DNA of 64,000 nt, taken from positions 94,324,295 through 94,388,294 of the forward strand of contig CM066327.1 of assembly GCA_033807775.1 (NCBI GenBank), in the 5' to 3' direction. Shown here piece by piece: positions 22,612-33,460 of the stretch (its first letter is position 1; every line of letters begins with the position of its first letter). The position numbers and the translations under genes are program-made. The notes below the pieces were generated by a model, which saw only the letters and a program-made list of their open reading frames with translations, was not told the origin of the DNA and did no database searches. The stretch comes from Saussurea involucrata. Its lineage: Eukaryota > Streptophyta > Magnoliopsida > Asterales > Asteraceae.

Positions 22612-25600
22612 ATGGCGAGTGGCACCAGACAAGGGAATCAGGGAAGAGGAAGGAATTCAAGTGGAGAAAATCCACCTTTCGGAACAGGGGGAAGAGGAGG
22701 AGATCGTGGTAGAGGTAGAACTGGAAGGGGAACAGGAGGCCGAGCTGGAGGTAGAACACAACAGCATGGTACAGAGTTTGTTACACGAGATGATTTGACT
22801 GCTGAAATGGGGAGATTACAGGATAGCATACAAGCCATGTTCGAACGTAACCGTTTTAATGAAACTGAAAGACCAGATCCGGAACATGAAGTGGAGATAC
22901 CACTTACCTCTACTGTTCTACCAGCAATGAAAAAGTGCGACTATAAAATGTTTCTTAGTTGTAAGCCCCCTACATATTCAGGAGATCGGGATCCAGTAAA
23001 GGCGATGAGATGGCTGAAAGAAATCGAGGCTATCTTCAAGACGTGTAAATGTGCGGAAGAAGACAAAGTGCTTTATGGAGCTGCGATGCTGAAAGGGGAT
23101 GCTCTGTATTGGTGGGAGTCTCATACAGAATCAAGAGGAACGAACGTTTATACTACTTTCGCATGGGAGGAATTTGTATTAGCTTTCACGACGCACTTCT
23201 GTCCACAAGCTGCGGTCAGACAGTTAGAAGAAGAATTTATGAATCTACAACAGGGGAATCTATCAGTTAGAGATTATACTGCACGATTTTTGGAGAAGTC
23301 TCGTTTTGCAGGGTATTATGTTGCTACAGAAAAGATGAAAATGGAGAGGTTTATTTATGGGTTGAATTCCGAGGTTCGAAGATTGGTGACTGCCACAGGG
23401 CCAAATACTTTTACAGCTGCGGTGGATGCTGCCGAGAATGTAGAAAGAGATAATAAAAGAGATACGGGTGATAAGAGCTTAGGAAAAAGAAAATGGGAAG
23501 GACCACCGCAGGATTCAAGGAAACCTAGATTTCAGAGGTTCGACAACCGTCCGTCATTTCGACCAACAGAAAGACCATGTCCAAGGTGTAATCGTTACCA
23601 TCAGGGAAATTGCCAAGTAGAGTCACGGGTTTGTTTTAAATGTGGGAAAACTGGGCATGTTGTAAAGGATTGTCGAGTAACACGATTTTGCTTTTTGTGC
23701 AACTCTCCGGATCACCTCCAATCAGATTGTCCGCGGGGTAGAATACAATCCGGGGGTACATCGGGGAAACCAGCCATTACGAGACCAGTAGTCCCAAGAA
23801 TAGAACCGCCAAGAACGAGGGGTCGTACGTTCCAAATGACAGCTAAAGAGGCGGAGGAAACTCCTGATATGGTCACAGGTACATTTTTCATAAACTCCAC
23901 GCGTGCTAAAGTGTTATTTGATTCCGGTGCAAACCGATCTTTTGTGTCTCCCTCCTTTGCTGCTCACATGCATTTAGAGCCTAAAATGTTAAAACATGCT
24001 TTATTAGTAGACACTGCAAATGATAACCAAGTGGCAGTTAAAGAGGTTTTTGATCATTGCATGATAAATATAGAGGGATGTGGAGTACCGATACAACTGT
24101 TCCCAATAGCTTTGATTGAATTTGATGTGGTAGTAGGAATGGATTGGTTAGCTGAGAATCAGGCTAACATAGTTTGTGATAAGAAAATAATCAATGTTGT
24201 TTTACCTGATAAGAGATCAGTAGTGATATATGGAGATCGAAAGAATCATCAGTCTAGTCTTATATCTATGATAAAAGCCCGTAAATGTGTCAATAAGGGT
24301 TGCTCTAGTTATCTATCCTATGTGATAGATAGTAGGCCTGAAAAGTGTAAGTTGGAAGATATTTCCATTGTTAGTGAATACCCAGAAGTTTTTCCTGAAG
24401 ACTTGAATAGTCTTCCTCCTGTTAGGCAAGTAGAATTTGGAATAGACCTAGTACCTGGAGCCAATCCCATCGCTCGTGCGCCGTACAGATTAGCACCACC
24501 AGAAATGAAAGAAATGATGTCACAGCTTCAAGATTTATCTGATAAGGGCTTCATCAGACCCAGCTCATCGCCATGGGGTGCACCAGTTTTATTTGTGAAG
24601 AAGAAAGACGGTTCAATGAGAATGTGTATCGATTATCGGGAGTTGAACAAGCGCACGATCAAGAACAAGTATCCACTCCCAAGAATTGATGACCTTTTTG
24701 ATCAATTAGTTGGAGCTTGTTATTTCTCCAAGATTGATCTTAGATCTGGCTACCATCAGTTGAAGGTTAAGGAAGAGGATGTTTTAAAGACTGCCTTTCG
24801 CACGAGATACGGCCACTACGAATTTTTAGTAATGCCTTTCGGATTGACGAACACTCCAACCGCTTTTATGGATCTAATGAATCGGGTATGTAAGCCTTAT
24901 CTCGATAAATTTGTCATTGTGTTTATCGATGATATACTTATTTATTCCCGATCCAAAGAGGATCATGCGCAACATCTTCGTTTGATTTTGGAGTTGCTGA
25001 AGAAAGAAAAGTTGTACGCTAAGTTCTCTAAATGTGAATTCTGGTTGCGAGAAGTTCATTTTTTGGGTCATGTAGTTTCAGAGAAGGGTATACAAGTTGA
25101 TCCAGCGAAAGTGGAAGCAGTTGAAAGATGGGAACCACCGAAAACAGCAACCGAAGTACGCAGTTTTCTGGGTCTAGCTGGATATTACCGAAAATTTATA
25201 AAAGACTTTTCTCGAATCGCGACACTATTGACCAAGCTGACACGGGAGAATTTAAAGTTTGAATGGAAGGCAGAACAGGACGAGGCATTCAGAATATTGA
25301 AAGAGAAACTCTGCAGCGCGCCGATATTAGCATTGCCAGAAGGTTCCGAAGATTTTGTGGTTTACAGTGATGCTTCTAAATTAGGATTGGGATGTGTACT
25401 CATGCAACGTGGAAAGGTGATTGCTTATGCTTCTCGTCAATTAAAGGATCATGAAAGGCAGTATCCTACCCATGACATGGAGCTTGCAGCAGTTGTCTTC
25501 GCATTAAAGATTTGGAGGCATTATCTTTATGGTTCTAAATGTCAAATTTTCACGGACCATAAAAGTCTTCAACATCTTTTTGATCAAAAGGAATTGAATA

Positions 25601-27183
25601 TGAGGCAAAGAAGGTGGTTAGAATTAGTGAATGATTATGATTGTGAAATTCTTTATCACCCAGGGAAAGCGAACGTGGTGGCAGATGCGTTAAGTCGTCA
25701 AGAAAGAAGCGGAACATTAAAAGCTATATCGTTACGAGCTGAACTCCTTCCTAATATCTTTGATGAATTGTTGAAATGCCAAATAGATGCTTATCAAGAG
25801 GAAAGTTTGAAGTCAGAACGGTTGGTTGGGATATCAGCATTGCTTGGGAAAGATGACTGTGGGTTGTTGTGTATGGGAAACAGAATTTGGGTACCTCGTT
25901 TGGGTGGATTACGGGATCGTGTACTACAAGAAGCTCATCAATCTCGATTTTCTATTCATCCAAGTACAAATAAAATGTATAGAGATTTGAAACAATTCTA
26001 TTGGTGGCCGGGAATGAAGAGAAGTGTTGCTAAGTATGTAGAAGATTGTACTACCTGCAAGAAAGTAAAGATTGAGCATCAGAAACCGTTTGGTCAGTTA
26101 CAACGACTAGATATACCAATGTGGAAATGGGATCAGATCACTACTGATTTCATTACCAAATTGCCAAGAACTTCAAAGGGATTCGATTCTATTTGGGTGA
26201 TTGTGGATAGGTTGACGAAGTCTGCACATTTCTTACCGATAAAAGAAACTGATTCTTTGGAACGTTTAGCAAAGTTGTACATTAATGAAATAGTAACTCG
26301 ACATGGAGTTCCAATCTCGATTATTTCCGATCGAGATAGTCGTTTTACTTCTAGGTTTTGGAGAAGCTTTCAAAAAGAGATGGGAACGCAGATAAAATTG
26401 AGCACATCATATCATCCACAGACTGACGGGCAGAGTGAAAGAACAATCCAGACTTTAGAAGATATGCTTCGGGCTTGTATAGTGGATTTTGGGGGATCAT
26501 GGGATAAACATCTACCTTTGATAGAATTCGCCTACAACAACAGTTATCATTCTAGCATCCAGGCGGCACCGTTTGAAGTATTGTATGGTAGAAAATGCCG
26601 AACGCCTCTGTGTTGGAATGAAGTGGGGGAGAAACAATTAGCGGTGCCAGAAATAGTACAGTTAACAGCGGATAAGATTACTCAGATTCGGGATAGATTG
26701 AAAACAGCTCAAGACAGACAGAAAAGCTATGCTGATCGACGTCGGAAACCGTTAGAGTTTCAGGTTGGGGATTTTGTAATGTTGAAAGTATCGCCCTGGA
26801 AAGGAGTCATACGTTTTGGGAAGCAAGGTAAACTCAGTCCGAGGTATATTGGTCCGTTTGCAATTACCGAAAGAATTGGGGAAGTGGCTTACCGACTAGA
26901 TTTACCTCCAGAATTAAGCAGGATTCACAACGCGTTCCATGTATCGAATTTTAGGAAATGTTTGGTGACTTCAGACCAGGCAGTCTCTCTACCAGATATC
27001 CAGGTTGATGAAAAGCTGAACTATGTGGAGGAACCGGAAGCTATAGTTGATCACAAAGTCAAAGTATTGAGGAACAAAGAAATCAGACAGGTAAAGGTTC
27101 TGTGGAAACATCATAAAGGTCAGGATGCGACGTGGGAATCGGAGTCGGAAATGAGAGCCAAATACCCTCATCTGTTCTCTTAA
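22612..27183 (+). CDS. Gypsy Gag-Pol polyprotein with chromodomain
   Basis: One uninterrupted 1523-residue ORF. Domains in order: an RG-rich N-terminus (about 11-48); retrotransposon Gag core with LKGDALYWWES (about 105-260); three Cys-rich knuckles at about 323-334, 341-354 (CFKCGKTGHVVKDC) and 360-373; an aspartic protease with DSGA at 437-440; RT with the catalytic FIDD near 770; RNase H with YSDAS near 917; HHCC integrase zinc finger (about 1110-1160) and a DDE core starting at TTDFI. A C-terminal chromodomain-like segment (about 1470-1523, VLWKHHKGQDATWE) marks a chromovirus. All key residues seen are present, so the copy may still encode functional enzymes. ATG 22612 is the first in frame. 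Confidence 0.93.
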   Translation: MASGTRQGNQGRGRNSSGENPPFGTGGRGGDRGRGRTGRGTGGRAGGRTQQHGTEFVTRDDLTAEMGRLQDSIQAMFERNRFNETERPDPEHEVEIPLTSTVLPAMKKCDYKMFLSCKPPTYSGDRDPVKAMRWLKEIEAIFKTCKCAEEDKVLYGAAMLKGDALYWWESHTESRGTNVYTTFAWEEFVLAFTTHFCPQAAVRQLEEEFMNLQQGNLSVRDYTARFLEKSRFAGYYVATEKMKMERFIYGLNSEVRRLVTATGPNTFTAAVDAAENVERDNKRDTGDKSLGKRKWEGPPQDSRKPRFQRFDNRPSFRPTERPCPRCNRYHQGNCQVESRVCFKCGKTGHVVKDCRVTRFCFLCNSPDHLQSDCPRGRIQSGGTSGKPAITRPVVPRIEPPRTRGRTFQMTAKEAEETPDMVTGTFFINSTRAKVLFDSGANRSFVSPSFAAHMHLEPKMLKHALLVDTANDNQVAVKEVFDHCMINIEGCGVPIQLFPIALIEFDVVVGMDWLAENQANIVCDKKIINVVLPDKRSVVIYGDRKNHQSSLISMIKARKCVNKGCSSYLSYVIDSRPEKCKLEDISIVSEYPEVFPEDLNSLPPVRQVEFGIDLVPGANPIARAPYRLAPPEMKEMMSQLQDLSDKGFIRPSSSPWGAPVLFVKKKDGSMRMCIDYRELNKRTIKNKYPLPRIDDLFDQLVGACYFSKIDLRSGYHQLKVKEEDVLKTAFRTRYGHYEFLVMPFGLTNTPTAFMDLMNRVCKPYLDKFVIVFIDDILIYSRSKEDHAQHLRLILELLKKEKLYAKFSKCEFWLREVHFLGHVVSEKGIQVDPAKVEAVERWEPPKTATEVRSFLGLAGYYRKFIKDFSRIATLLTKLTRENLKFEWKAEQDEAFRILKEKLCSAPILALPEGSEDFVVYSDASKLGLGCVLMQRGKVIAYASRQLKDHERQYPTHDMELAAVVFALKIWRHYLYGSKCQIFTDHKSLQHLFDQKELNMRQRRWLELVNDYDCEILYHPGKANVVADALSRQERSGTLKAISLRAELLPNIFDELLKCQIDAYQEESLKSERLVGISALLGKDDCGLLCMGNRIWVPRLGGLRDRVLQEAHQSRFSIHPSTNKMYRDLKQFYWWPGMKRSVAKYVEDCTTCKKVKIEHQKPFGQLQRLDIPMWKWDQITTDFITKLPRTSKGFDSIWVIVDRLTKSAHFLPIKETDSLERLAKLYINEIVTRHGVPISIISDRDSRFTSRFWRSFQKEMGTQIKLSTSYHPQTDGQSERTIQTLEDMLRACIVDFGGSWDKHLPLIEFAYNNSYHSSIQAAPFEVLYGRKCRTPLCWNEVGEKQLAVPEIVQLTADKITQIRDRLKTAQDRQKSYADRRRKPLEFQVGDFVMLKVSPWKGVIRFGKQGKLSPRYIGPFAITERIGEVAYRLDLPPELSRIHNAFHVSNFRKCLVTSDQAVSLPDIQVDEKLNYVEEPEAIVDHKVKVLRNKEIRQVKVLWKHHKGQDATWESESEMRAKYPHLFS

Positions 27184-27207
27184 CTGAATTCCGGGATGGA
27201 ATTCTTT

Positions 27208-27219
27208 TAAGGGGGAGAT
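27208..27219 (+). other. Polypurine tract of the gypsy element
   Basis: AAGGGGGAGA just before the 3' LTR start TGTAATAACC (27222). Confidence 0.88.
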
Positions 27220-27221
27220 GT

Positions 27222-27453
27222 TGTAATAACCAGGTATTTTATCTAAGTTAAATTTGGAATTTTATAAATCTTTATGTTAATGTTTTTATAGAGTTAGGAG
27301 TTAAGGGATAAGTCTTAATTATTACTTGGAAGTTGGGGGTAAGTTTTGCCATTTGAGAGAAACTTGGGGTTTAATTGGTCAATTAGACCAAACTTGATAC
27401 CATGACCGACTTTGGTATGTCAAGTGGGAAATGATGTCTTCATTTAGTTAAAA
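27222..27453 (+). repeat. Truncated 3' LTR of the gypsy element
   Basis: It matches the first 232 bp of the 5' LTR, then stops at GTTAAAAA. About three filler bases (ACC) follow, and then the sequence found at 18889 begins. This is the duplication junction. Confidence 0.92.
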
Positions 27454-27541
27454 AACCCCAGTGGTGGGTTTAATTAAGGGATTGAAGATGTGGTGGATAA
27501 AGTTAAAAGGAGATACATCTACTTGAAGTAATTAACCCTAC

Positions 27542-28217
27542 CAAATTCATAATGGACTTTTGAAGTATCTAAATGCTGGAAAGTACTTGAAGCCATGGAA
27601 TTAGGGTTTTGCTCTATTTCTTGGAAACTAACAGCTTGACTAGAAACCGGATAGATCTCGTCAGCACTACCCATCCGTAAAGAAGTCGAAGAACAAGAAG
27701 AGCTGGAACCCGCAAGTGGTGACAAAGATTGTAGCATGGGAAAGAAACTAGGGTTTTGCATAACAAACCCTTGTGTGGTTGTGGTGTAGACAGTATCTTG
27801 ATACTGAATTGCACCACAACCACCACTACCCCTTCCGCCGTCACCACCGCCGCTACCACCACCACTTACACATCTTGTAACCATTGATGATGATTGTTGT
27901 TGTTCGCTGGTTACAAGGCTGGCCTGAATCTGGCGCTGCCGCCTGCGAGATCTGGAACGGCGGTTCTGAAACCAGTAGAAAACATTGGCATCACCAACTG
28001 AACCGAATTTTTCGAGCAGCTTCCTGATCTTGACGGTTTCATCCTTGGGAGGATTAACCATTCCACTGTTGAAGATGGATTCGAGTATAAGAATCTGTTC
28101 AGGCTTAGGGGTCCATCTTGACCTGACTGGTTCAGGATTTCTTTCAAGACATTGGGTTGTTGGACTGGTGGGGGTTGGGGTTGGGGTTTGAGTTTGAGCT
28201 TGAGCTTGATCTTCCAT
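27542..28217 (-). pseudogene. Truncated WOX11/12 copy (exon 1 only)
   Basis: It carries the complete homeodomain and the same promoter region as the WOX gene at 18972-19653. Only 82 bp of the intron is present, and exon 2 is absent. If transcribed without a new acceptor it would read into the intron and stop at 27519, giving a 232-residue protein with eight intron-encoded residues and no WOX11/12 C-terminal domain. Downstream on its strand is the antisense of the gypsy polyprotein. It is called a pseudogene because of the missing exon, though the homeodomain reading frame is intact. Confidence 0.85.
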
Positions 28218-28948
28218 GACTTTGAGACAAGAAAGCAGCGGTAGAATACTTCAAGATTAGGCTGTGTTGGGAAAGAACAAAAGCCCATAAAAATATTGGA
28301 GAGCACATGAACGTACAGAAGTAGAGAGGTTACACATGAATTTGTAAGCAAATGGGTGTTTGTTTATAGTATTTAAAATGCCAAGGGAGAGCGCCACGTT
28401 TCAACATATCCTTATTATATACGACGGGTTGGCATCACCTTACGTCATTACTTGTTTATTTAACTCATTTTCTTGTTACTTAAAAAACATTCAAGCACAC
28501 CTAGGGTCCAATATTTTAACTGATTGGGGATCCAAGGGGTATCAAAGAAAACCGAAAACCAAATAACTATTCTGAACGAAACGATTGTGGATTATTCGGT
28601 TTACGGGTTAAAATTTTCAGTTAACCAAATAAGGTATGTTTTAGTTTCTATTACTTTTGTTATCAGATCGGTTAATTAACCGAAGAGCAAATTGTACTAG
28701 CTATTATTTTTATATAATGTCCTAGTTGAATTGTTTGAACATACATAAAGTAAACGTTAGGTGATTTGATTTATCTTTTACCTAAAAGAACAAGAAATTG
28801 AGATATATTAAGAAAAACGTCAACCAATGTAGCATTGTCCCATGATTGCAAGAACTTGCAGCAGTATCAAAACAATCAATGTGCCCCGCGCGGGGGTGGG
28901 GGGTTGCGGGACTGTTAGGGGCTGTTTACCAAACTTTCTATTAAGTCA

Positions 28949-29235
28949 ATGTGCATCTATGGAGGGTACTGCAGGAGCGGCCGGCTACCAAAGACAATCT
29001 GTTAAAAAGGGGTATTCACATCGATTCTGATGTTTGCCCATGCTGCGTGTCACACCAGGAGAATACTACTCATTTATTTGTGCAGTGCTCTACAACGCGG
29101 GAGGTGGGAGCTCGACTTCCTCAATGGTGGAGAATTTGGCCGGTGGCGGTGAACTCGGTGTATGATATGTGGACGACCGTACAACAAACGGTTACTCATA
29201 GGCGGAGTAAGGAGGTTGCAAAAGTAGTCTGTATG
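28949..29235 (+). pseudogene. LINE zf-RVT fragment, 5' part (copy B)
   Basis: Duplicate of 20383-20670, ending at the LTR at 29236. Base changes such as CTG to CCG (LERL to LERP) show independent drift. Confidence 0.75.
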
Positions 29236-30912
29236 TGTAATAACCAGGTATTTTATCTAAGTTAAATTTGGAATTTTATAAATCTTTATGTTAATGTTTT
29301 TATGGAGTTAGGAGTTAAGGGATAAGTCTTAATTATTACTTGGAAGTTGGGGTAAGTTTTGCCATTTGAGAGAAACTTGGGGTTTAATTGGTCAATTAGA
29401 CCAAACTTGATACCATGACCGACTTTGGTATGTCAAGTGGGAAATGATGTCTTCATTTAGTTAAAAATAAAAATATCTTAAATCCATGTGAGTGTGTGTG
29501 TTTCTTGGTTGAGAGAAAACGAGAGAAAGAAAGAGAGCAAGATTGAAAGAGTTTAAGGAAAGAAGAAGAAGGAACTTCAAGATTTTCTGCTATTGTGATT
29601 CTGTACCAATCAGTAGTAATCAAGGTAAACCATCCCTACCTTAATTGTATTTCTAATTCCTTAAGTTGTTCTTGAAGATACTAGTTAGGTTCTTGGTGGG
29701 TTATGTTAAATATAGATGTTTTGAGGAATTTGAGTTTATGGGTAGGTTGTGTTAATGGTCTTAAACAATTCTGCATCTTTATAGCAACATGCATAGTATA
29801 AAAACTGCAAAATCTGGGTTTTAGGATGAAGCAGTGGACTGAGACATTCATCGGAGTCGCAATAGACGACTGCGACATTCAACGAAGTCGCAACAGTTGG
29901 TTGCGACTTGGCATTGAAGTCGCAATGGTCATTTGCGACTTGGCTTGGAATCGCAGTAGTTGATTGCGATTCGGGTTTGGGATCGCAATAGTGGGTTGCG
30001 ACTCCAGGGTGGAATCGCAATAGTTGATTGCGACTTAGGGTGGAATCGCAATAAGAGGTTGCGACTTAGTACTGTTCATTACCGTTGCGACTTGTACTGT
30101 TCATTGCGATTTCATGATATTTTGGGTTGCGACTTAAGTTGAGAATCTTGTAAAGTTTAAGTGTTAAAAGAGATATTTGGTACTTGTGATTTCAGATTCA
30201 GTGAAGGGTGGAAATACGTGATCTTAACTTGGGAAAGCTTTTGTGATAAACATTTCTGGTGAGTTTTACGTTAAAAAGTATTTTACTGGAATACATTACG
30301 AGAATAATAAATATTTGATATGTGGTATGAATATGTCATACGTGGTGATTATAATATATTGAGATATTATAATTACGTGAGTATTATATAAGAATATAAT
30401 ACGTGGTCGGGCTTTGGACCGGTGTGTTAAATTGGCTCGCAACCAATTGATATTGGCCATTGGTGGAGGGATAAGGGGAATGAGACAGGTATGTTGTGTA
30501 AATTGTATTTGGTATTAATTTACGTGTGATGTATGTGTATTTATATAAAGAGTGTTTATATAAATGAATTTTTAATGATTTTCAAATGTCAGGGATTTAC
30601 TCACTAGACCTTAGGTCTAACCTTCATTTTTGTTTTAAAAATCTGTATTCCAGGTGGTGGTACCAGTAAGAGTAAATGATTAGATTACTTGGAGGATAGC
30701 TATGTGGAATGATGATCATTATGAAGTTGATGATACTTTTGTACTTAAATTTCAGTTATTAGCTATTATCAGACCTAAATGAGATCAAGTTTGTACTGAA
30801 TTTTATATTGGTTAGATCAGACTTTGGGACCAAATGTGTAATGTGAATGATTTTGTTGAAACTCTGTTATGAATTGTATGTTATATGTATATTTGTTTTG
30901 CGGGATGTTACA
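29236..30912 (+). repeat. Solo LTR of the gypsy family
   Basis: Full-length 1677-bp LTR with no internal region on either side. It is preceded by GTATG and followed by CTATG and the rest of the LINE frame. It includes a second hairpin array (29854-30135). Confidence 0.93.
29854..30135. repeat. TCGCAA/TTGCGA inverted-unit array, solo LTR copy
   Basis: Same array as at 21289-21570, with no change noticed by eye. Confidence 0.9.
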
Positions 30913-31167
30913 CTATGACCTACTTTTGGGTCCTGTGGAATCAAAGAAATACGAAGTTGTTCAAAGGCAAGATGAGGAATAGTAAAGAGATTACCAATTT
31001 AATTTTGTACTTTGCTTTTTATTGGATTAAAGTCAGATCTAAGATCGGGAGAGCCTTCAGTTGGGAGGATTGGCTAAGCTCTCCTCTGAATTTTTGTATG
31101 GATCGCTAGCTTCTCGCTAGTTTCGGTTTTTATAAAGGTGCTGTGAGTTTTGCTGTCCAAAAAAAAA
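30913..31167 (+). pseudogene. LINE zf-RVT fragment, 3' end and poly(A)
   Basis: The frame continues from the 20670/29235 break (YFWVLWNQRNTKLFKG), then a stop, a CTAGCTTCTCGCTAG 3' UTR and a run of about nine A at 31159-31167. The joint across the TSD keeps the reading frame, supporting insertion of the gypsy element into the LINE. Confidence 0.78.
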
Positions 31168-32162
31168 GTCCTGTATGGATAAATTTGTCTGTGCAGATAA
31201 ATTTGTCTGTCTAGATAAAAATTAATTGTTGTTTACTTTTTTAGCTGAATTAATAGTCTAAATAACACAAATGACCAATCTACCCCTCAAACAAAAATAT
31301 GGTGTTGAAGATAATTGGAACTGATATTATAGAATCTACACAATCACACCAATATTCTGGGAAATCAAAACAAAGAAGCTAATGTTCATCAAAAAACGAA
31401 AATCAACCTTCAAAATCATGAAATCCAATGATGAATCTAAATAGAAACACTCAAATCTCATGCTATAAACTATCAACAAAAACCAGTTCTAAGAAGGGCG
31501 AAATCGAACTTCAAATGTCAGATCTGGAGCAAAATCGAAAGTGAAATCAAACTTCAGAAATGAAATCGAAAAACGAAATCTCCTTCAAAAACTTTCGACG
31601 AAATCTTGAATGAATCGAACTTCAAAAACAAAATCGAACTTCACATATAATATCGAACTTCAGAAGTGAAAACGAAAACGAAATCTGGAAGGGAATCAAA
31701 AACAAATCTCCTTCATAAACATCAGACGAAATCTTGAATGAGAAAAAGGAGGCGTCATGAGGAAGAAGATGACCGCAAGGGAAAAAACTGGTTTGTCTTC
31801 TTGCGTAATTGTGCAGCTCCATAGTGGTTCTCCTCCGATCTTGTGTCCATCTTGTGTCTGCATCCAATTGATTAGATAAAAATGGTGCTAGGATTTTTTT
31901 AAGGATATGTCTCATGATACACAGTTAGAGGAGGCATGTAAGATGCTAGGGTTTTGAAAGGAGTTTGGAAGAGAGGGGTGTTTGTAAGGGGTAGAGTTGT
32001 CTTTTTTTTGGCTTAATGGGGACAACACAACATTTTCATCTGTGCGAATAAGCCATGTTCTGTGCGAATAAGCCACAAGTAAACAACCCTAAATAGCTGT
32101 GCGAATAAGCCAGATATACCATTAAGCCGATTAAGCTCTAAGTAAACAACCCCTTAGTCTGT

Positions 32163-32957
32163 CAAGCGATGGAGTGAGGGGTTTGAATGGATTTAGATAT
32201 TTCCATCCAACCCTTCAGAATACCTATATATGTGAATGACCGAGGGGTAGTTGCTGACACTAGAGACGTCGTCTCTGAATACGGTCATGTTGACCAAAAT
32301 TATTCTTTTGTTTAATCATCCATTGTTGGTCATATCATTGATCTTTGCCTTAGAGACATGTGGATCAAGTTTCAACTTACACCACTTGATCTGTTTGACC
32401 ATCAAGTTGTCTTCCTTTGTTCTATCTCAGCTTCTTCCATCAGAAGGGCCTGAGTGGCCATTTGGTCTTTTTTTCAGACCTGCAAAATGAGTACCTAAGG
32501 CAAGTGCATGAGCCATTCAAGATCTTCCTTTGCTAGTTGTTGTTTCTCAAACTCTTCAACATCTTTCTAAGCTTCTTCCGTTTTAGCGTCAGGAAGTGGA
32601 ACTCATCCCTGGAGCGGATTTTTAATCTACTAGAGTTTAGCTCAGCAAGACGAGCTTCTATTTGAGATTTTCTGCCAGACTTTTCTGCTACAGTCGTTGG
32701 TTCCTTACTACCAACGGGGGTAGAGGCTTGGGTAGAAGGTGGGTTTTTAGGAGGTTAGGAAGGCGTTGTAAATGGATGGAAACTACTAGAGGTAACGTAA
32801 TTTTTGAGGATGGAGTAATAAAAAATTCTTGAGTTTGTAAGGGAGACGTTTAAGGTTTGCAGAGGTGAACTTAGGGGAGGCATGGGAAGAATCTCTCAAT
32901 AGAAGGTTGGCTTGTTGCTGGTGGTTAGGAGTAAGGGATGGCAACAATGGTAGCCGT
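32163..32957. other. Degenerate sequence, origin unclear
   Basis: No intact gene. The minus strand at about 32510-32950 carries broken coding-like segments (KSQIEARLAELNSSRLK), but no domain could be named. Confidence 0.4.
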
Positions 32958-33312
32958 TGAAACACCCTCAAAACTTGAAAGAACAATTAAATTAAAACAT
33001 TCAATAATACATTAAATGAAGGGTAATTCGTTTTCGATAACTCAATACTTAAATTAACTTCGAATAACAAAATTGGATTTAACATCAATAATAGGTAACA
33101 AAGCCTTACATCAAGACTAAGTCAAGGTTGGGTAATACTAAAACTTCATAATAGTGGTTATCACCGAATGCGGAAACATCACCCAATAGCTACATTCTTC
33201 TCGTGCATCTAGTTAGCACTTAACTCTCCATTGTGTCGCTACTACTATTTCCCCAACAAGGACCTGATGCAAATGCCGAAAAATAAAAAAGTTAGGCTTA
33301 ACGCCTAGCTAG
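32958..33312 (-). mobile_element. Tekay-like LTR, first half (3' end on minus strand)
   Basis: On the minus strand it ends GAGGGTGTTTCA at 32958 and contains a CTAGGCGTTAAGCCTAAC block like the one at 591-610. The LTR is interrupted by a MITE at 33313 and resumes at 47305. No PBS is seen next to 32958, so a solo or truncated LTR is likely. Confidence 0.5.
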
Positions 33313-33460
33313 CAGTGTTCAAAAAGACGCGCCATGGCGGCCACCATGGTGCAATATGGCGCAAGATGCGTCTCCGCCGTTACGAAATGACCCATAACAT
33401 TTCTATAAGGCATGGCTCACGTCATTGCGTCTTGAGGCGCGCCATATCGCGCTGCAAAAC

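Larger units (their letters stand above)
20671..27453 (+). mobile_element. Ty3/gypsy chromovirus (Tekay/Del type), 3' LTR truncated
   Basis: The order is a 5' LTR (20671-22348), PBS, one long gag-pol ORF (22612-27183), PPT and only the first 232 bp of the 3' LTR (27222-27453), where sequence jumps to the second WOX copy. The 5' TSD is GTATG (20666-20670). The matching CTATG (4 of 5) lies after the distal LTR at 30913-30917, not after the truncated one. That places the original 3' end at 30912. The coding region looks intact. Confidence 0.92.
27457..29235. repeat. Segmental duplication, copy B
   Basis: It matches 18889-20670. Notable differences are a 6-bp deletion in the Thr-Pro codon run, two amino-acid changes (L to M and G to S) after the Ser-rich region, and a few promoter SNPs. 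It is followed by an LTR in the same phase as copy A. Confidence 0.95.
20352..32154. mobile_element. hAT-like non-autonomous element split by LINE and gypsy insertions
   Basis: Left end AGGGGCTGTTTAC at 20352 and right end GTAAACAACCCCTT at about 32141-32154 are inverted repeats with one mismatch. The flanking 8-mers GGACTGTT and AGTCTGTC match at 5 of 8 positions, as expected of an old hAT TSD. The sub-terminal right part carries three copies of TGTGCGAATAAGCC (32041-32111). No transposase frame is seen. The interior holds GAAATCGAACTTC-type repeats at about 31490-31720. The LINE lies from about 20383, and the gypsy element and duplication lie within that. Confidence 0.45.

Noticed and set aside
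27542..28217. Second functional WOX gene
   Set aside because: Exon 2 and most of the intron are absent, so it was annotated as a truncated copy.
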